Positions 24,590-35,093 are shown, numbered from the stretch's first letter. The stretch: DNA of 64,000 nt from Rhodotorula mucilaginosa (GCA_034406715.1 CP137870.1:1-64000), one strand, 5' to 3'. Numbers and translations: made by a program. The notes: generated from the letters alone by a model not told the origin.

Positions 24590-25888
24590 GTTGGTTCCTG
24601 CCCGTCTCCGCTCCGCTACAACCCTCCAATCAGACCATCTCCCCAATCTTGCCTTGCACTCGTGTACTGTGCTTGCAGCAATGGCTGGCTAGTGCAGCCG
24701 TGTGTACTGGCTTGGCTTGACCCCATAATACTTCTGTGCAATCCGGCCTGCAAAGAGTGGGTGGACACTGAGGGACATTTGTGGTGGAGAGCTTGATGAT
24801 ATGACAGGTGATATGTCCCGTGATGTTGGTGAAGGGTCCTGTGATGACAAAGACCCAATTAGTGTGCAACACAGATCTGCACCTGTACAAGAGTCAATTT
24901 GCGGACTCACATGGCGGGGTTGGGGACAGAATCTCTTCTCGCGGCCGGGAGAGGGTGTCAAGGATGCCTGCCTTTTTGGTTCTGTATGTGTGCCGTCATG
25001 GTCCTTGAACAGTAGCTGTACAGGAAGTCAGCCCACAACATGACAGGAACAACATGCAGTGAAGAGAAAAGGTTCCAGCATACGTCAAAATTGACCGTCC
25101 AGGGATAGCCGCGCCCCGAGTTTTTGCTGGCCAAAGCAAGCAAAGACAGGTGAGCTCTTGAAACCTGAGGCGGGGGGGAACTGTCACGCACAATCTGATC
25201 ACAGAAGTCCTTCAAGTTTGTGTTCTGTGTACAAGTCTCTTCTGTGTCAGAGATCTCGGGCAGTAATGTTCTTGACCTGGAATGGCACCCACAGAAAGTG
25301 TAGTGGCGGCACCCTCTTGGCCATCCTTCAAGATTGAATCCTTGAGACTGTTAAGGAGCAACACCTCAAAAGCATACACCAATGCGGCCCTCTCTGTCGA
25401 GGCTTTGTCAAGCTTGTTGTAAGCTTGAAAGGTGTCCAAGTCTTTGAGAACCTGGGCTTTCCATTTTAGTAGCTCCCTGGTGATCGCTTGTGGGCAAGCA
25501 TCATGGGTACCTCCAAAAATCCACAGTTTGATCTCTGTCAAGCACAGGTATACATCCCGCATGGAGGTATAGGACAGGCGCGGGTATGACTTGCGAGCGT
25601 GATCAGGAAAAGGATCAGGCAAGACAGGCAGATTTGTCTCTGGCAATGGTTCGTTGTGGGGCAGATCCTGTGGACACAATTGATGGAGATACCCCTCTCA
25701 GTACCCACAAGGAATGACATGGGATTCACTCTAGGTTAGAGTGAGCCTTACCAGGGTAGTAAACAGGCGTTTTGGGGTCAAATCAAGCTGTGCACACAGG
25801 AGTTATTTCTTTTGCTAAGCGCAATGCACAAGCTCCACCATGGGGTAGCCGCAAGTCACGCACCACAGATTTGACAATGCTTTGCCGG

Positions 25889-25896
25889 CTCGGCCT
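25889..25896. repeat. Target-site duplication, left copy
   Basis: CTCGGCCT, identical to the 8 bp at 27463-27470 on the other side of the hAT-type element. Confidence 0.9.
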
Positions 25897-27462
25897 TAGA
25901 GCATGTTGCCAGTCGGCCTGGGGCTGACCGGGGACCGGGGTCCCGGTGACCGGAACACGTTCCCATTACCGGGGCCCCGTTCCCGTTCAGACGCCGTTCG
26001 AGTCTCAAAAATCTCCCGTGAGCGGGGATGAACGGGGCTGTTTTCTGAAGGCACAACGGCTTGGGAGCTCTCAGGCAAGCAGCAGCATGTAGAAACACTG
26101 CAATGCACTCTACTACACCATCTCATGCTGTCCCGGAGAGACTCGAGAGATCGTGCCGGCTGTCCAATCAGGTTGTCGCTTCTCATCTCTTCAACTCCTC
26201 TCTCTCTTTCTCTCTCTCTGCGCACTTTTCCTTGCTTCTGCGCATACACCCAGCCACAAAGTCGCCGCGTCAATCGCCGCACTGCTCCTGGCAACCTCCC
26301 CGCATGTAGTCGCAGCTCGACACCCTCCTCAAGTCTCTCAAGTTGGGCGACACCATCGACTTGCCCGGCACTGCGACGGTTGCGCTGCCTGTGAGGCTCG
26401 CGGAGCAAAGGGTGGGCAAAGAGCAGAGAGGTCTGACGGCACAAGCACCCGTATAAATACGGCTTCAGGTGAGTTCCCCCCTTCCTTTGGCCCTTGTTCC
26501 CTCCCGCTCTCATCCCTTCTTGCCTGCACCCGTCCTTTCTGCGCCATGAGTGGCGCTCTGCCCTTCTCCTTGTATCCCTTCGCGCCCCTTATTGTCCTTC
26601 CCAACTTTTCTCTTGCCCTCCTCGCCCTCCTCTCGCCTTTGTCCCCCTCCTCCCCCACTCCGAGTCACCTGCTCACCGTCCTCCCTCTCTCTCGTTGCCT
26701 CCCCTCTCGCTGGTGCTCTTGTCTTCCCCCCGTCTTGACGCCCTCTTGCCCTCGTGGCTTACGCCCGTCCGCTGTCGTCTTTTGCGCTATCGTCGCTCGC
26801 GCTCCACACTCTTGCTTTCATCACTCTCGTTCTCTCCCGCCTTACGTTTGCTGACCCAGAGCTTCTGTTTGTGCGCAGCTCATTGATTGCAGTGGATCGG
26901 TTGTTCAATTCTGGGAGCATGCGGCACGGGCTCACGGCCTCACGGGCGAGAAGACGCGCGAGACCGCGGTGGTCGACCTTCGTCGCCGGCGGAATGGCCG
27001 CTGCTCGCATCTATGGTCAAGGCGAGGTTGTCGGAGCAGAAGGGAAACACCAACACGCGCACCAAGGCCATGAGCAAGGAAGCGGGGGTGGAGTTGTCTC
27101 CTTCTGAGGAGGCTTCGGATTGGAGTTGGCGGACTCGGACTTGGAGACTGACCCGAAGCAGTAGACCATGGCATGTAGAACAAGCGTATGCAATGCACTT
27201 TGACTCATGATACGCAAGAGAGCCGACTTGAGAGGCCCAACGTGAGAATCCTGACTTCTCTTGCTTGCTCCGATCAGTCTCGATCACGGAAATTAAAGGT
27301 GTCTCAAAACCCCCGTTCGCACCCCGGTGAACGGGGCGAACGGCCCGTTCAGAAAGGTGACTGGGAGCCCGGTCCCCGTTCACCTCCCATCCCAGAAAAT
27401 TGCCCCGGTAAGCCCCCAGTCCCAGCCACCGGGGTGAATGGGGAATGGGACAACATGCTCTA
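25897..27462. mobile_element. Non-autonomous hAT-superfamily DNA transposon, 1566 bp
   Basis: The ends are perfect 12 bp terminal inverted repeats, TAGAGCATGTTG at 25897-25908 and CAACATGCTCTA at 27451-27462, flanked by a perfect 8 bp duplication CTCGGCCT. An 8 bp duplication and TIRs beginning TAGAG are hallmarks of hAT elements. Inside each end are GC-rich subterminal arrays of CCCCGTTC/GAACGGGG-like words in inverted orientation, as in several fungal hATs. No transposase-like frame is present and the length is too short, so it must depend on an enzyme encoded elsewhere. Intact ends and duplication suggest recent insertion. It sits inside a coding exon of family M copy B. The interior contains a C/T-rich stretch and exon-like pieces (see findings). 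Confidence 0.93.
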
Positions 27463-27470
27463 CTCGGCCT
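27463..27470. repeat. Target-site duplication, right copy
   Basis: CTCGGCCT immediately after the right inverted repeat, matching 25889-25896 exactly. Confidence 0.9.
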
Positions 27471-27911
27471 TGTCTTGCGATCCTTGTACATCTTCAACCA
27501 AGTCTCCTTCACGAGTTCAAACAGCTGATGGTATACTTCTTCATACTGGGCCTGACTCCAACTTTCTGTAAAGGTCTCGGTCAAGGCGGCAGACAGATTG
27601 TCCATCCAGGCCTCCAGAAGCTTGTCCACTCGGACCAGCACATCTGGGTGCCCGGCTTTTGCCCTACGACGTAGATCACCTGTTCTTGTTGTCCCCATGG
27701 CAATCCTGCAAGCCTTTTTGATCAGGATCTTGTACCAAACTCGGTACATGTGCGGCCGTTCAGCTTCGGGAAGTGAGCGCTCTGGCGAGTCCATCTTCTC
27801 AGCAGTCGCGCAACCGCACTCCAAAGATGGGAGGATGGAAGGAAAAGGGGCAGAAGCGAAATCAAGAGCGAAGAACAACAAGCTGGTCGAGGCAGCTGGC
27901 AGCGCGAGGTC

Positions 27912-27931
27912 CTCCGCGGACAAGCCGGGAG
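27912..27931. promoter_or_regulatory. Shared palindromic motif, family M copy B
   Basis: CTCCGCGGACAAGCCGGGAG, 19 of 20 bases identical to the site upstream of copy A and at a similar distance (118 bp) from the start codon. Confidence 0.55.
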
Positions 27932-28379
27932 ACGGCCTTGCGCGATAGCTGAGCTTCAAACCGGCGACAGGAGCTTTCAAGAAGAGCCATCGTACCACTG
28001 ATATATTGCCTCTTTTTGTTCTGTCTATAGAGGCCACAACAGCACTATCCCGCGGCCAATAAGACAAGGAGATGAGAGAAAACGCCGAGAAACAAGCGGC
28101 CCTGTTTGAAAAAAGAAAAGCGCTGATATCCATGACAACTTGAATGATCGCCACGAGCAGCGAAAAGCTGCGGCAAATGGGCGGGTAGCAAGCCCTTAGC
28201 CGGCTGTCAACCGAGTGCAAAGCGAGCAGCGTAAGCGGGAGATGACACATGGTGACAAAGCTCAGGGGCGGAGAATGGCCTCGAAAATGTTTCTCCGATA
28301 CACAGTCAGCTTGCGGTGAGAGCCGACAATGTACAGCACACAGAGGCCAGGGTCAAGGCCCAAGCAGTTGATTCAGCGG

Positions 28380-29055
28380 GTGCAGCCCGAGTGGCGCACG
28401 GAGAAACTCGTCGAAAAGAATTCGCTTCGCCGGCGAGCAAGTGCACGGGACAGCTCGAGAAAGCAGTCGGTCACAAAGGAAACTTCACCGTCAAGTCCGT
28501 TGTGGGATCTGATAATGGTCCGCCGTTGTCGGATTCGGATGCCTCGCACCACCGCGTCGACCGCCTCGCTCATGAGCGGGGTCACGATCGTGTGCAGGTT
28601 CGGCAGCGACGGCAACGCGTCGAGGATGTGCAGATCGGGTCCGTTTAGCTCCCGATGCAGAGGTTGCGTCCGGTCGAGATCGGTGATGTAGTGTCCGAAT
28701 TGGCGACCAAAGCCGAATCGGAACCTGCGCGACGCCAGCTGTGCCGCCTTGAGTTTCTGGAATCCTCGGCGGCGTAGGAAAGTGGGAGATCAGCCGAAAG
28801 AAAGAAGGTTTGCTGCGAGAAGTGACATACCGAGAAGCGGTACGGTTCCTGTGACCTTGTTCCACTACTGGGAGAGGACTGAGAGCGCGCCGAGAGTAGT
28901 CCAGCGTTCCGCAGGCTTTGGATCCGCGAGAGGAGCAAACGTCGGACTCCGGATGGCGAGCTCTGCGTGCTTTTAGCGTTCGTCCTGGAGAGCGCACATG
29001 CTGGCGATCCGGAGCGTGCAGCTCAGCCGGCAGCGAAGCGAGAGGAGGCGGGCAT
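28380..29055 (-). pseudogene. Decayed, truncated F-box paralogue
   Basis: Nucleotide and peptide similarity to the first half of the F-box gene at 18504-20062. The reading frame is shifted just after the ATG at 29055 by a small indel, and an in-frame stop follows. The intron (GTATGT to TTCCAG) is at the same place, followed by KLKAAQLASRRFRFGFG, then HYITDLDRT and LPSLPNLHTIVTPLM, parallel to HYITDLD-like and LPLLSNLHTVATPRM stretches of the intact gene. Similarity fades near 28380 and the Leu-rich second half is missing. Same strand as the intact copy, about 8.3 kb away. Confidence 0.7.
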
Positions 29056-29626
29056 TTCGGAACCGAGATTAAGCGACGACTAAGGGACGAGATGGTGCGC
29101 GCACGCAAGAATGGGCACGTCGCAAGCGAGATCGGGATGAGTGCAGCTATGCAGCCGGTCTTTCCATATGTCTCGAACTCGATCGAGTATGCTTGAGCAG
29201 GAGCCCCCTTGACGCGTTGTGGAAGCACGGAAGCTGGCTGGCTGCGCGATTGCAGACTGCCGTTCCGGGTCAAGGTATAGCAAGGTCGATGTGAGTACTC
29301 TCTCCGGGCAAGTCTATGGAGCGATGCGGAGCTGTGATGAGGCGCGATGTGTTGAGAGAGGGACGAGTTCTCCCGTGCCGCTTCGCAGTTAGTCGTCCGG
29401 CGTGCGGATCGAGCAGATCTAGCGGTTGTAACACACACATGCGAGCCGGTCACAGTCTAGTCGCGGCGAGAATGAGCGAGCCGACGGAAAACGAGAGAGA
29501 GAGAGAGATCGAGAGAGACTTCTCCACTTTTGGCGATCAACTCTACAGCGCTCTCGACGCCGAGCTGTCCAGACGGCGAGAGCTCAACGCAGACTCGCTC
29601 CGAGCGAAAGCACCCGCCCCGCCCCC
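29056..29626. other. Intergenic, upstream of the FAM192A-like gene
   Basis: No gene recognised beyond short open frames. An upstream frame (from 29471, MSEPTENEREREIERDF) overlaps the beginning of the FAM192A-like gene in another frame and is most likely leader sequence. Confidence 0.4.
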
Positions 29627-30709
29627 ATGTCGGCCTCGCAACCGCCCTCGGCCGCGTCGACCTCGGCTCTCGCGTCCGGCGTCGCGTCCCGGTTCGTCAG
29701 CGCCGACGCCCTCGAGCAAGCCAAGCAGAAGCGCGCCGAGGAGTGGAAAGAGGCGTACAAACGATTGGGGCAGGAACCGCCGCCCGAACTCGTCGCAGAG
29801 GACGAGGCGTACGACCCGAGGAGTCTCTACGAGCGATTGCAGGAGAACAAGGTCCGTCTCGCTCTCCCCTCGCTCCTGCAAGCCGGACAAGCCGGACTGA
29901 TCCATATAGGAACGATCCGTGCAGAGTAAGAAGCAAGAAGCGTTCGAAGAGCAACTCAAGTTCAGTGAGTCGTCCTCACGTTCTCACAAAGGAAGAGAGC
30001 GAATGCTGAATCTAAAACACGGCGCGTACGCAGAGAACCACTTCCGAGCTCTCGACGAGGAAGAGATCTCGTTCCTCGACTCGATCGTCGACGACAACAA
30101 CGACGAGGAACGCGAACGGAAAAAGGCCATCCAGGACGAGTTGCGCGCGTTCAAACAGTGCGCTCTCGCCGTCTCGCTTCGTTTCTTACTGCTGGAGCTG
30201 AATTAAAGACGCCATGTAGAGCCGTGACAAAACGATCCGCAGCGCCTCCGCCTCCGATCCTCGCCGGTTCTTCCTCCTCTTCGCTCCTCCCCGCCGCCAC
30301 CGCATCAATATCTCCTCCCCTCGCCTCTTCAACCTCCCCCCCAATCGCTTCCACAACAAAGGCTCCAGCAACAAAACCGACCGGCGGGAAGGGAGGCAAG
30401 AAGCGCAAACTGTTGCCCGGCGTGGTCGTCCCTCCCAAGAAACCGAGAACGGCCTCGAACCCGAGTCCGAGTCCGGCGGCGTCGGCGTCGAAACCATCCT
30501 CTACTGCTGCTGAGGCTGTTGGCGGACCGGGTACCGGCATGGGTACTGAGACGACCACGTCTAGTATAGGTGCAGCGGGCGGGAAGGAAGGGAAAGAGAA
30601 GGAACCGAAGGAGGGAGGGGAGAAACTCGAGGAAAAGAAACCCACGACGGTGGCGACGGAAGCAGCGACGACGACGACGACGACGCCCGGGAAGGATCAA
30701 GAGCCGTAG
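29627..30709 (+). CDS. FAM192A/PIP30 (NIP30) domain protein
   Basis: Homologues include human PSME3IP1 (PIP30), a nuclear regulator of the PA28-gamma proteasome activator; fungal roles are poorly known. The start at 29627 gives MSASQPPSAASTSALASG. The domain follows: FVSADALEQAKQKRAEEWK, YDPRSLYERLQENK, then after an intron (about 29851-29923) KKQEAFEEQLKFK. A second intron (GTGAGT near 29966 to CAG near 30031) gives NHFRALDEEEISFLDSIVDD, the family signature. A third intron (GTGCGC near 30158 to TGTAG near 30218) restores the frame to AVTKRSAAPPPP. The C-terminal half is low-complexity with a basic KKRKLLPG stretch that may be a nuclear signal. Stop at 30707-30709. Convergent with IMP4. Confidence 0.88.
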
Positions 30710-31071
30710 GGCGTCACAGACCCGCTCTCGCCCCTCATGCCCCCGTCGAGTCGACGAGTCCCTCCCTGCCATGCATCAGACTGGCTTCGCCTCTCCCGCC
30801 CGCGAGTCTGCCCATTTGCTCTCGATTGCAAATTGCGAGGTTGCGAGGTTTCGAGGTTGCGAGGGTTTTGCAGAGGAAGCCAAGGGATATACTGACTACA
30901 ACACGCGCGAGATGCGAGAGAGGGGAGGCCCTGTATGCGAGAGAGAGCGAGGGGGTGGGATCCAAAAGAGCGAGGAGAGAGAAAAGAACAACAAGGGAAT
31001 GGGATAGAGATGACCTGAAGGACAATGCGAGTACGGCGTCGAGCAGAGGTAATTGCTTCCGTCTCGACTGC
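30710..31071. other. Convergent 3' intergenic region
   Basis: 360 bp between the stops of the FAM192A-like gene and IMP4. Purine-rich (GAGAGAGAGCGAGG-like) and without coding signal; contains both 3' UTRs. Confidence 0.5.
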
Positions 31072-32466
31072 TCAGAGCTGGTTGCGCTTGCGCCCCGTGC
31101 GCATGTACGGCCGGAGGACCCATTCGACATCGGCTTCTTGTTGCTCGATCGTGCCGTTCCGGATCTCGTATGCTGTGAGGGTATCGCACCAAGTGGCATC
31201 AGTTTCTTTACACTCGGTGCGCGCGCGAGAGCAGATCAGAAAGAGAGGGAAGGAAGGATGGAAAACTCACGTCGCATCTCGAAGCGCGGGCCGACTTCGG
31301 CGAGTTGGACTTCCTTGTGCGAAGTCTTGACAAAGACGTGATGCCGGAACGAGATAAAGTCGCCGTCGTTGACAAACGTCAAGGTGCGTTTCGTGTCGTC
31401 TCTGTGTGTGCGGCAGGGTCGTGACATCAGTCAGTTAAAAGAACTCGCTTTCTCGGTAGCTGGGGGCGACGGACTTTGGTACGGGGAAGATGAACTTGAG
31501 GACGTCGCGGACTCGGTTACCGAGCTTGGAGCCAAAGCCTTCGAAGATGAGACTGTGGGCGTGCAACAAATCGGTAAGCCTTCACCACGGCGATAGCTTC
31601 CAGACCGGAGCGAGACGCACTGGGGATACGCCTCCGAGATCGTCGTCCCTTCCAACCCTCCCAAACTATGCCTCAACACGACCCCCGTCAGAGTGAACAA
31701 GACGGTCGGACCGTGCGGGAAGTGACTGAGCATGAGCGCGTCGGGGACGCCGCGGTGCTCGTGCACGACGATGAGGTCCGTCATTTGGTTCGCGCGGCAC
31801 GCGTCGGCCAGTTCGGTCATGACGTAGTTACCGCGGTTGATGCGGGTCGAATTGGGAATGCAGAGGCGCAGTTCCTGTGTTTGTTTTGTGCGGCGGTTGT
31901 CGGTTTCGTGGTGCGTCGAGGCGGTGGCAGGAAGTGGCGAACGGGTGAAGGAACGACGTCAGCGTTTCCGCGCCGCCCGACTGGCTCACACACACACGCG
32001 CAACATGAGCAAGGATGCGCCAACGGGAACGCACCTTTGCAAACTGTTGCAATTTCGAAGAGGGGTCTCGCGAGGTGGTGATCAACACTCGCGGGTCCTC
32101 GATCCCCGCTTGCGCATACTCGTCGTCAATGTGAGTCATCGGAGCTGCAACGTATACCCTCTGTCAGCGCGCCCTCTCCCATCTCGTGCCGTGAGACCTG
32201 GCTCGCTCACCATCCTGGGCCGCGTCCATCTTGAGTTCGCGCTCGCCGGCGCCGTAGCCCCGCGGTGCCTGCTTGCCCTTGGCGAGCAAGTCACGGACTG
32301 CCTGCTTGCGCTGCCATATCTGCTGCTCCTTCTGCTCGAGCGATTTCGTGTACAGGAACTCGCGGCGCTTGCGGGCTTCGCGGCGGAGCTGGGTTTGGGT
32401 GGGCACAAGGCGACGGGGTCAGCGGCTTGTAAAGCTAGAGAGAAGAGTCCCTGCCTCGCTCACCAT
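31072..32466 (-). CDS. IMP4: U3 snoRNP protein Imp4 (Brix domain)
   Basis: Imp4 is part of the SSU processome in the nucleolus and, with Imp3 and Mpp10, helps pair U3 snoRNA with pre-rRNA. The first exon is only the ATG at 32464-32466, directly followed by donor GTGAGC; the acceptor CAG at 32389-32391 gives [19 protein letters not shown], matching the usual MLRR.AR.RREYLY head. The Brix domain continues with [18 protein letters not shown], then [29 protein letters not shown] and [19 protein letters not shown]. Later exons give [16 protein letters not shown] and the end [18 protein letters not shown], stop at 31072-31074. Introns lie near 32140-32210, 31880-32020, 31575-31610, 31400-31450 and 31150-31270. 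Length (about 290-300 residues) fits. Confidence 0.93.
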
Positions 32467-33151
32467 GGTATACGCAGTGTGCTGAGCGAGTGTAGCGTCG
32501 GACTTGAAAAAAAGTTCGCCGCGTTCAGCTCAAAGTGGAGGCACACCTTCCCTCCCTACCACACGCTCATACTGCTCAGGCTGGGCTATTACCGACGTGC
32601 AGCATCTCAAATGGCTATTCCGATGCTTCGCTGGCCGCCTCCGCCGCCGCTCCGTCTTCGCGTCGCCGCCACCAGCTCGTGCTCTTCATCAGCTCTCTCT
32701 CTTCTCGGCTCCCGCGCTTCGACGCTCCATAGCGACCGCCACCGAGCTGCCGCGGATCGCTGTACATTGACGCTATGACGCAAACACATGCACACGACGC
32801 TCATGGACCGCCGGCGCTGGCAACAGCTTGTCACCCAGAATCTCCTGCTGTGCTTTCCGTCCCAGCTGCGGTTTCGAGGGAACCGTGCGCGGAATCGATG
32901 AAATCACGATTGCAAGACGGATATGGCAAGCCAAGGAATTGAGCACGGTCGCACCCACCCCGATCCGCGGACATGCCGGCCGCTTTCCATGTCGGCGAAT
33001 CGGAATGAACGTCCCTTTCTCTCTCACTTTCTCGCGCTCGGCCCGACTCTGGTCTGCTCCCTACTGTTTCATCTCAGTAACGCCCACTCTCTTTGTGCTC
33101 CCAAGATCTGCGTGCTTCAGACCGATTCACGCAGCTGTTTGCAGGGCGACC
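32467..33151. other. Intergenic region between IMP4 and family P copy 1
   Basis: Divergent promoter space. No gene recognised. It contains the shared palindromic motif (32963-32982) and a pyrimidine-rich stretch at about 33005-33100 before the family P start. Confidence 0.5.
32963..32982. promoter_or_regulatory. Shared palindromic motif, family P copy 1
   Basis: ATCCGCGGACATGCCGGCCG, 170 bp before the start of copy 1. Same 16 bp consensus as the sites before the other family P and family M genes. Confidence 0.55.
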
Positions 33152-34109
33152 ATGTCTGAGCAAGAACTCCGAACGGCGGCAACTCAAGCCGGCTTTACAG
33201 CATTCCAGGGTAGTACAAGTGAACATGCAGTGCACGTCACAGTCAGTGCAGTCTATCCTGAATCTTCATGCAAGTGCTGGGCTCGAAGAGTGATCGCTGA
33301 TATCATTTACTTCGACAATTCCGACGCACAGCTCACTGCGTGGAAGGTCCCGCAGGTGATACAACACTTTCTTGAGGTTTGGGCCTGTCTGTACGCAAAT
33401 GAGCCTCCTCGAACCCTGAGTACTAGCCAGGCACTGTACATTCTGGTCTCTCCATTATCTCAAAGTGCGTGAGCTCGGAAGGTCCTTGACGCAGACAACC
33501 CCGCTGACATCCACTTGACTTCTTTGACTTATTTGGTACACACTCCAACACCAGGTTCAACCAGGCCACATCTGGTTGTGTTTGGGCAACCAATCTCCCC
33601 ATATGCCCTCAAACCTGTGCCGGAGACAGCAGCATTGCTGGCTCAAGCCGTGCCCGGGCCCTGCGCCATCCACACCACTATTCCCTCAATAAACGCCGGG
33701 CGTACAAGGCTGCAACGCTGGGAAGGGGGGGAACTTTGTCGCAGCGGCGCACACTGCTCTATTGATTCAATCAAATGTGCGTGGTAGAGTATCCTTGCCG
33801 CTCTTGCGTGTCTGGTTTTCTACAGCTAATCAAGACTGTGCCGGGGCGTGGGAGCGAGCAGGTACAAACATACTGTCCCAGAGGCTTGATCTTAGCTATG
33901 TCAGCTTCACACACTTTCGGGAGACGCGCAACCGTCAGGGAGTCCATGTGGCCACAAGTTATTTGCTGCACATCACCAAAGGCACCAGTACACTGGAGGT
34001 AGAGGTCAGCTTTGTTGTACCACCCCCGCCTGCCTATTCGCGCTCTCTAAGCAAGAGACTGGGCTTCTCGCCTTTTGAGCCTGTCGGTCGACGGGAAGCA
34101 AACTGGTGA
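33152..34109 (+). CDS. Family P copy 1, unrecognised multi-exon protein
   Basis: Unrecognised. It starts MSEQELRTAATQAGFTAF. Exon 2 carries the helix-like motif WKVPQVIQHFLEVWACLY. Exon 3 (after CAG near 33555) has LVVFGQPISPYALKP, a PGPC motif and LQRWEGGELCRSGAHCS, and ends in a Cys codon split by a phase-1 intron (donor GTGCGT near 33778). Exon 4 has YVSFTHF, VATSYLLHI and the ending VSFVVPPPP, then SRSLSKRLGFSPFEP with stop 34107-34109. The same landmarks in the same order and the same intron phase recur in copies 2-4 (42.0-46.8 kb). No signal peptide or membrane segment is seen. The first intron's donor is uncertain because the frame reads through it. Confidence 0.55.
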
Positions 34110-34715
34110 CCAAGCATCCCTTTGTAGTTTTTGTGCTATGTTCCCTCCGCCCTTCAAATGTTCTTTCCCTAGACGCGTTCACCGCTCTTTTCCCTGAAAA
34201 TTAGACAAGCATCTGTTTGGATCACATGATCTGATCAGTCTTTTAAAGAAAGAGATGGCGATGGGCCTGCAGCTTCCTGCAGTGCCAGAGCTCAAAAGGT
34301 ACTGGCCCAAGTCTACTCGGGCTGAGACAGGTGTAGTCTCAAAAGCGCTGCTAGACCTCAAATCAATACAGGAGGAGGTACCCAAACATGCAAGACTTAT
34401 CGAGAAGGTCGATGGTTACGCCGCATCGCACTTGCACGGCCTTATGGCCTGTCGTGAGGTCTGGAAAGCACGACCGTAGTTGACCCTCTCTTCAGGTGTA
34501 AATTTTGCAATGTGGCCTCCGACCAACAGCCCGGCCGCTCAAGACCACCGCACTGATTCAGGATTCCTCTCGCGCCTTGTCGCTACCTTCACCGCTGACT
34601 CGGAGTAAAGCTCCATGAACAACTACTACTTGATGCTATGGTCATCCCACGTCTGTTTTATCGCAGTCAAAACCTCGAAGCCTGAGCTTGGAACTTGAAG
34701 CACAGCCCCGTCCCG

Positions 34716-34730
34716 GTCCGCGGACAAGCC
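34716..34730. promoter_or_regulatory. Shared palindromic motif of family P copy 2, split by an LTR element
   Basis: GTCCGCGGACAAGCC, cut at its right side. The remaining bases (GGTCG) follow the element's second target duplication at 41818. Joined across the 5 bp duplication the ancestral site matches the family consensus and would have lain about 177 bp before the start of copy 2. Confidence 0.6.
34726..34730. repeat. Target-site duplication of the LTR element, left
   Basis: AAGCC, repeated at 41813-41817 directly after the second LTR. Confidence 0.9.
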
Positions 34731-35093
34731 TGCAAGGCGTACCGTCCGCGAGGAAGCAGGATGCCTCGAGACGGACGACTCGCGCGAAGGTAGACTTGTA
34801 GCTCGTATCTCCAGTCACAAGAGACAGTGAATCAAGCTTTGTATTCCAATCAGAGAGTGGAAGTGACCTGGAGAAGAGAAGAAGGAAAAGAAGAAGTCGA
34901 ACAAACATCTACAAGTCCAGACGCCGGAGTTGAGTGAAGAGGCTCGAGCGGCGTAGGCGGTGCAGACTCATCCTCCAAAACTGAAAACCGGTTCGTCGAT
35001 ATGACGGAGGCAAGTCCGATTCGCCCTGCTTGTGTGCAGGGCGAAGAAGGTGAAGTCGAAGTTGGAGTCGGAGTGAAAGGCGAACGGCTAACA
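34731..35093 (-). repeat. LTR (3' in element orientation)
   Basis: 363 bp, begins TGCAAGGCG and ends GGCTAACA on the plus strand; essentially identical to 41450-41812. Confidence 0.95.

Larger units (their letters stand above)
24689..27794 (-). pseudogene. Family M copy B, interrupted by a hAT-type transposon
   Basis: The 5' part (27794 down to 27463) starts MDSPERSLPEAERP and carries MYRVWYKILIKKACRIAMGT, WSQAQYEEVYHQLFELVKET and WLKMYKDRKTR. The coding exon is then cut by the transposon at 25897-27462. Family similarity resumes beyond it with QSIVKSVVRD, LWIFGGTHDACPQAIT, AFEVLLLNSLKD, NLKDFCDQIV, YPWTVNFDVCWN and a final exon LFAGRIAQKYYG, ending at 24689. Order, orientation and intron positions match copy A. 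The frame also appears disturbed shortly past the right side of the insertion, so the copy is probably dead. The palindromic motif lies about 118 bp upstream. Confidence 0.75.
34110..34730. other. Left flank of the LTR element
   Basis: 620 bp without a convincing gene. A short plus-strand frame (34255-34479) starting MGLQLPAVPELK within GTG-initiated sequence is not recognised. The segment ends in the left half of the shared motif, GTCCGCGGACAAGCC, at 34716-34730. Confidence 0.4.

Noticed and set aside
24543-24690. Poly-T after the family M copy B stop as the poly(A) tail of a retrocopy
   Set aside because: Copy B keeps introns at the same positions as copy A, so it is not a processed copy; the tract is better taken as a simple repeat.
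26153-26854. 233-codon plus-strand frame inside the hAT element as a gene
   Set aside because: Its translation is Ser/Leu/Pro-rich from a C/T-rich stretch, has no transposase features and crosses likely splice sites.
29471-29900. Plus-strand frame starting MSEPTENERERE as the FAM192A-like N-terminus
   Set aside because: The conserved domain is in a different frame starting at 29627; the earlier frame becomes Arg/Pro-rich shadow sequence.
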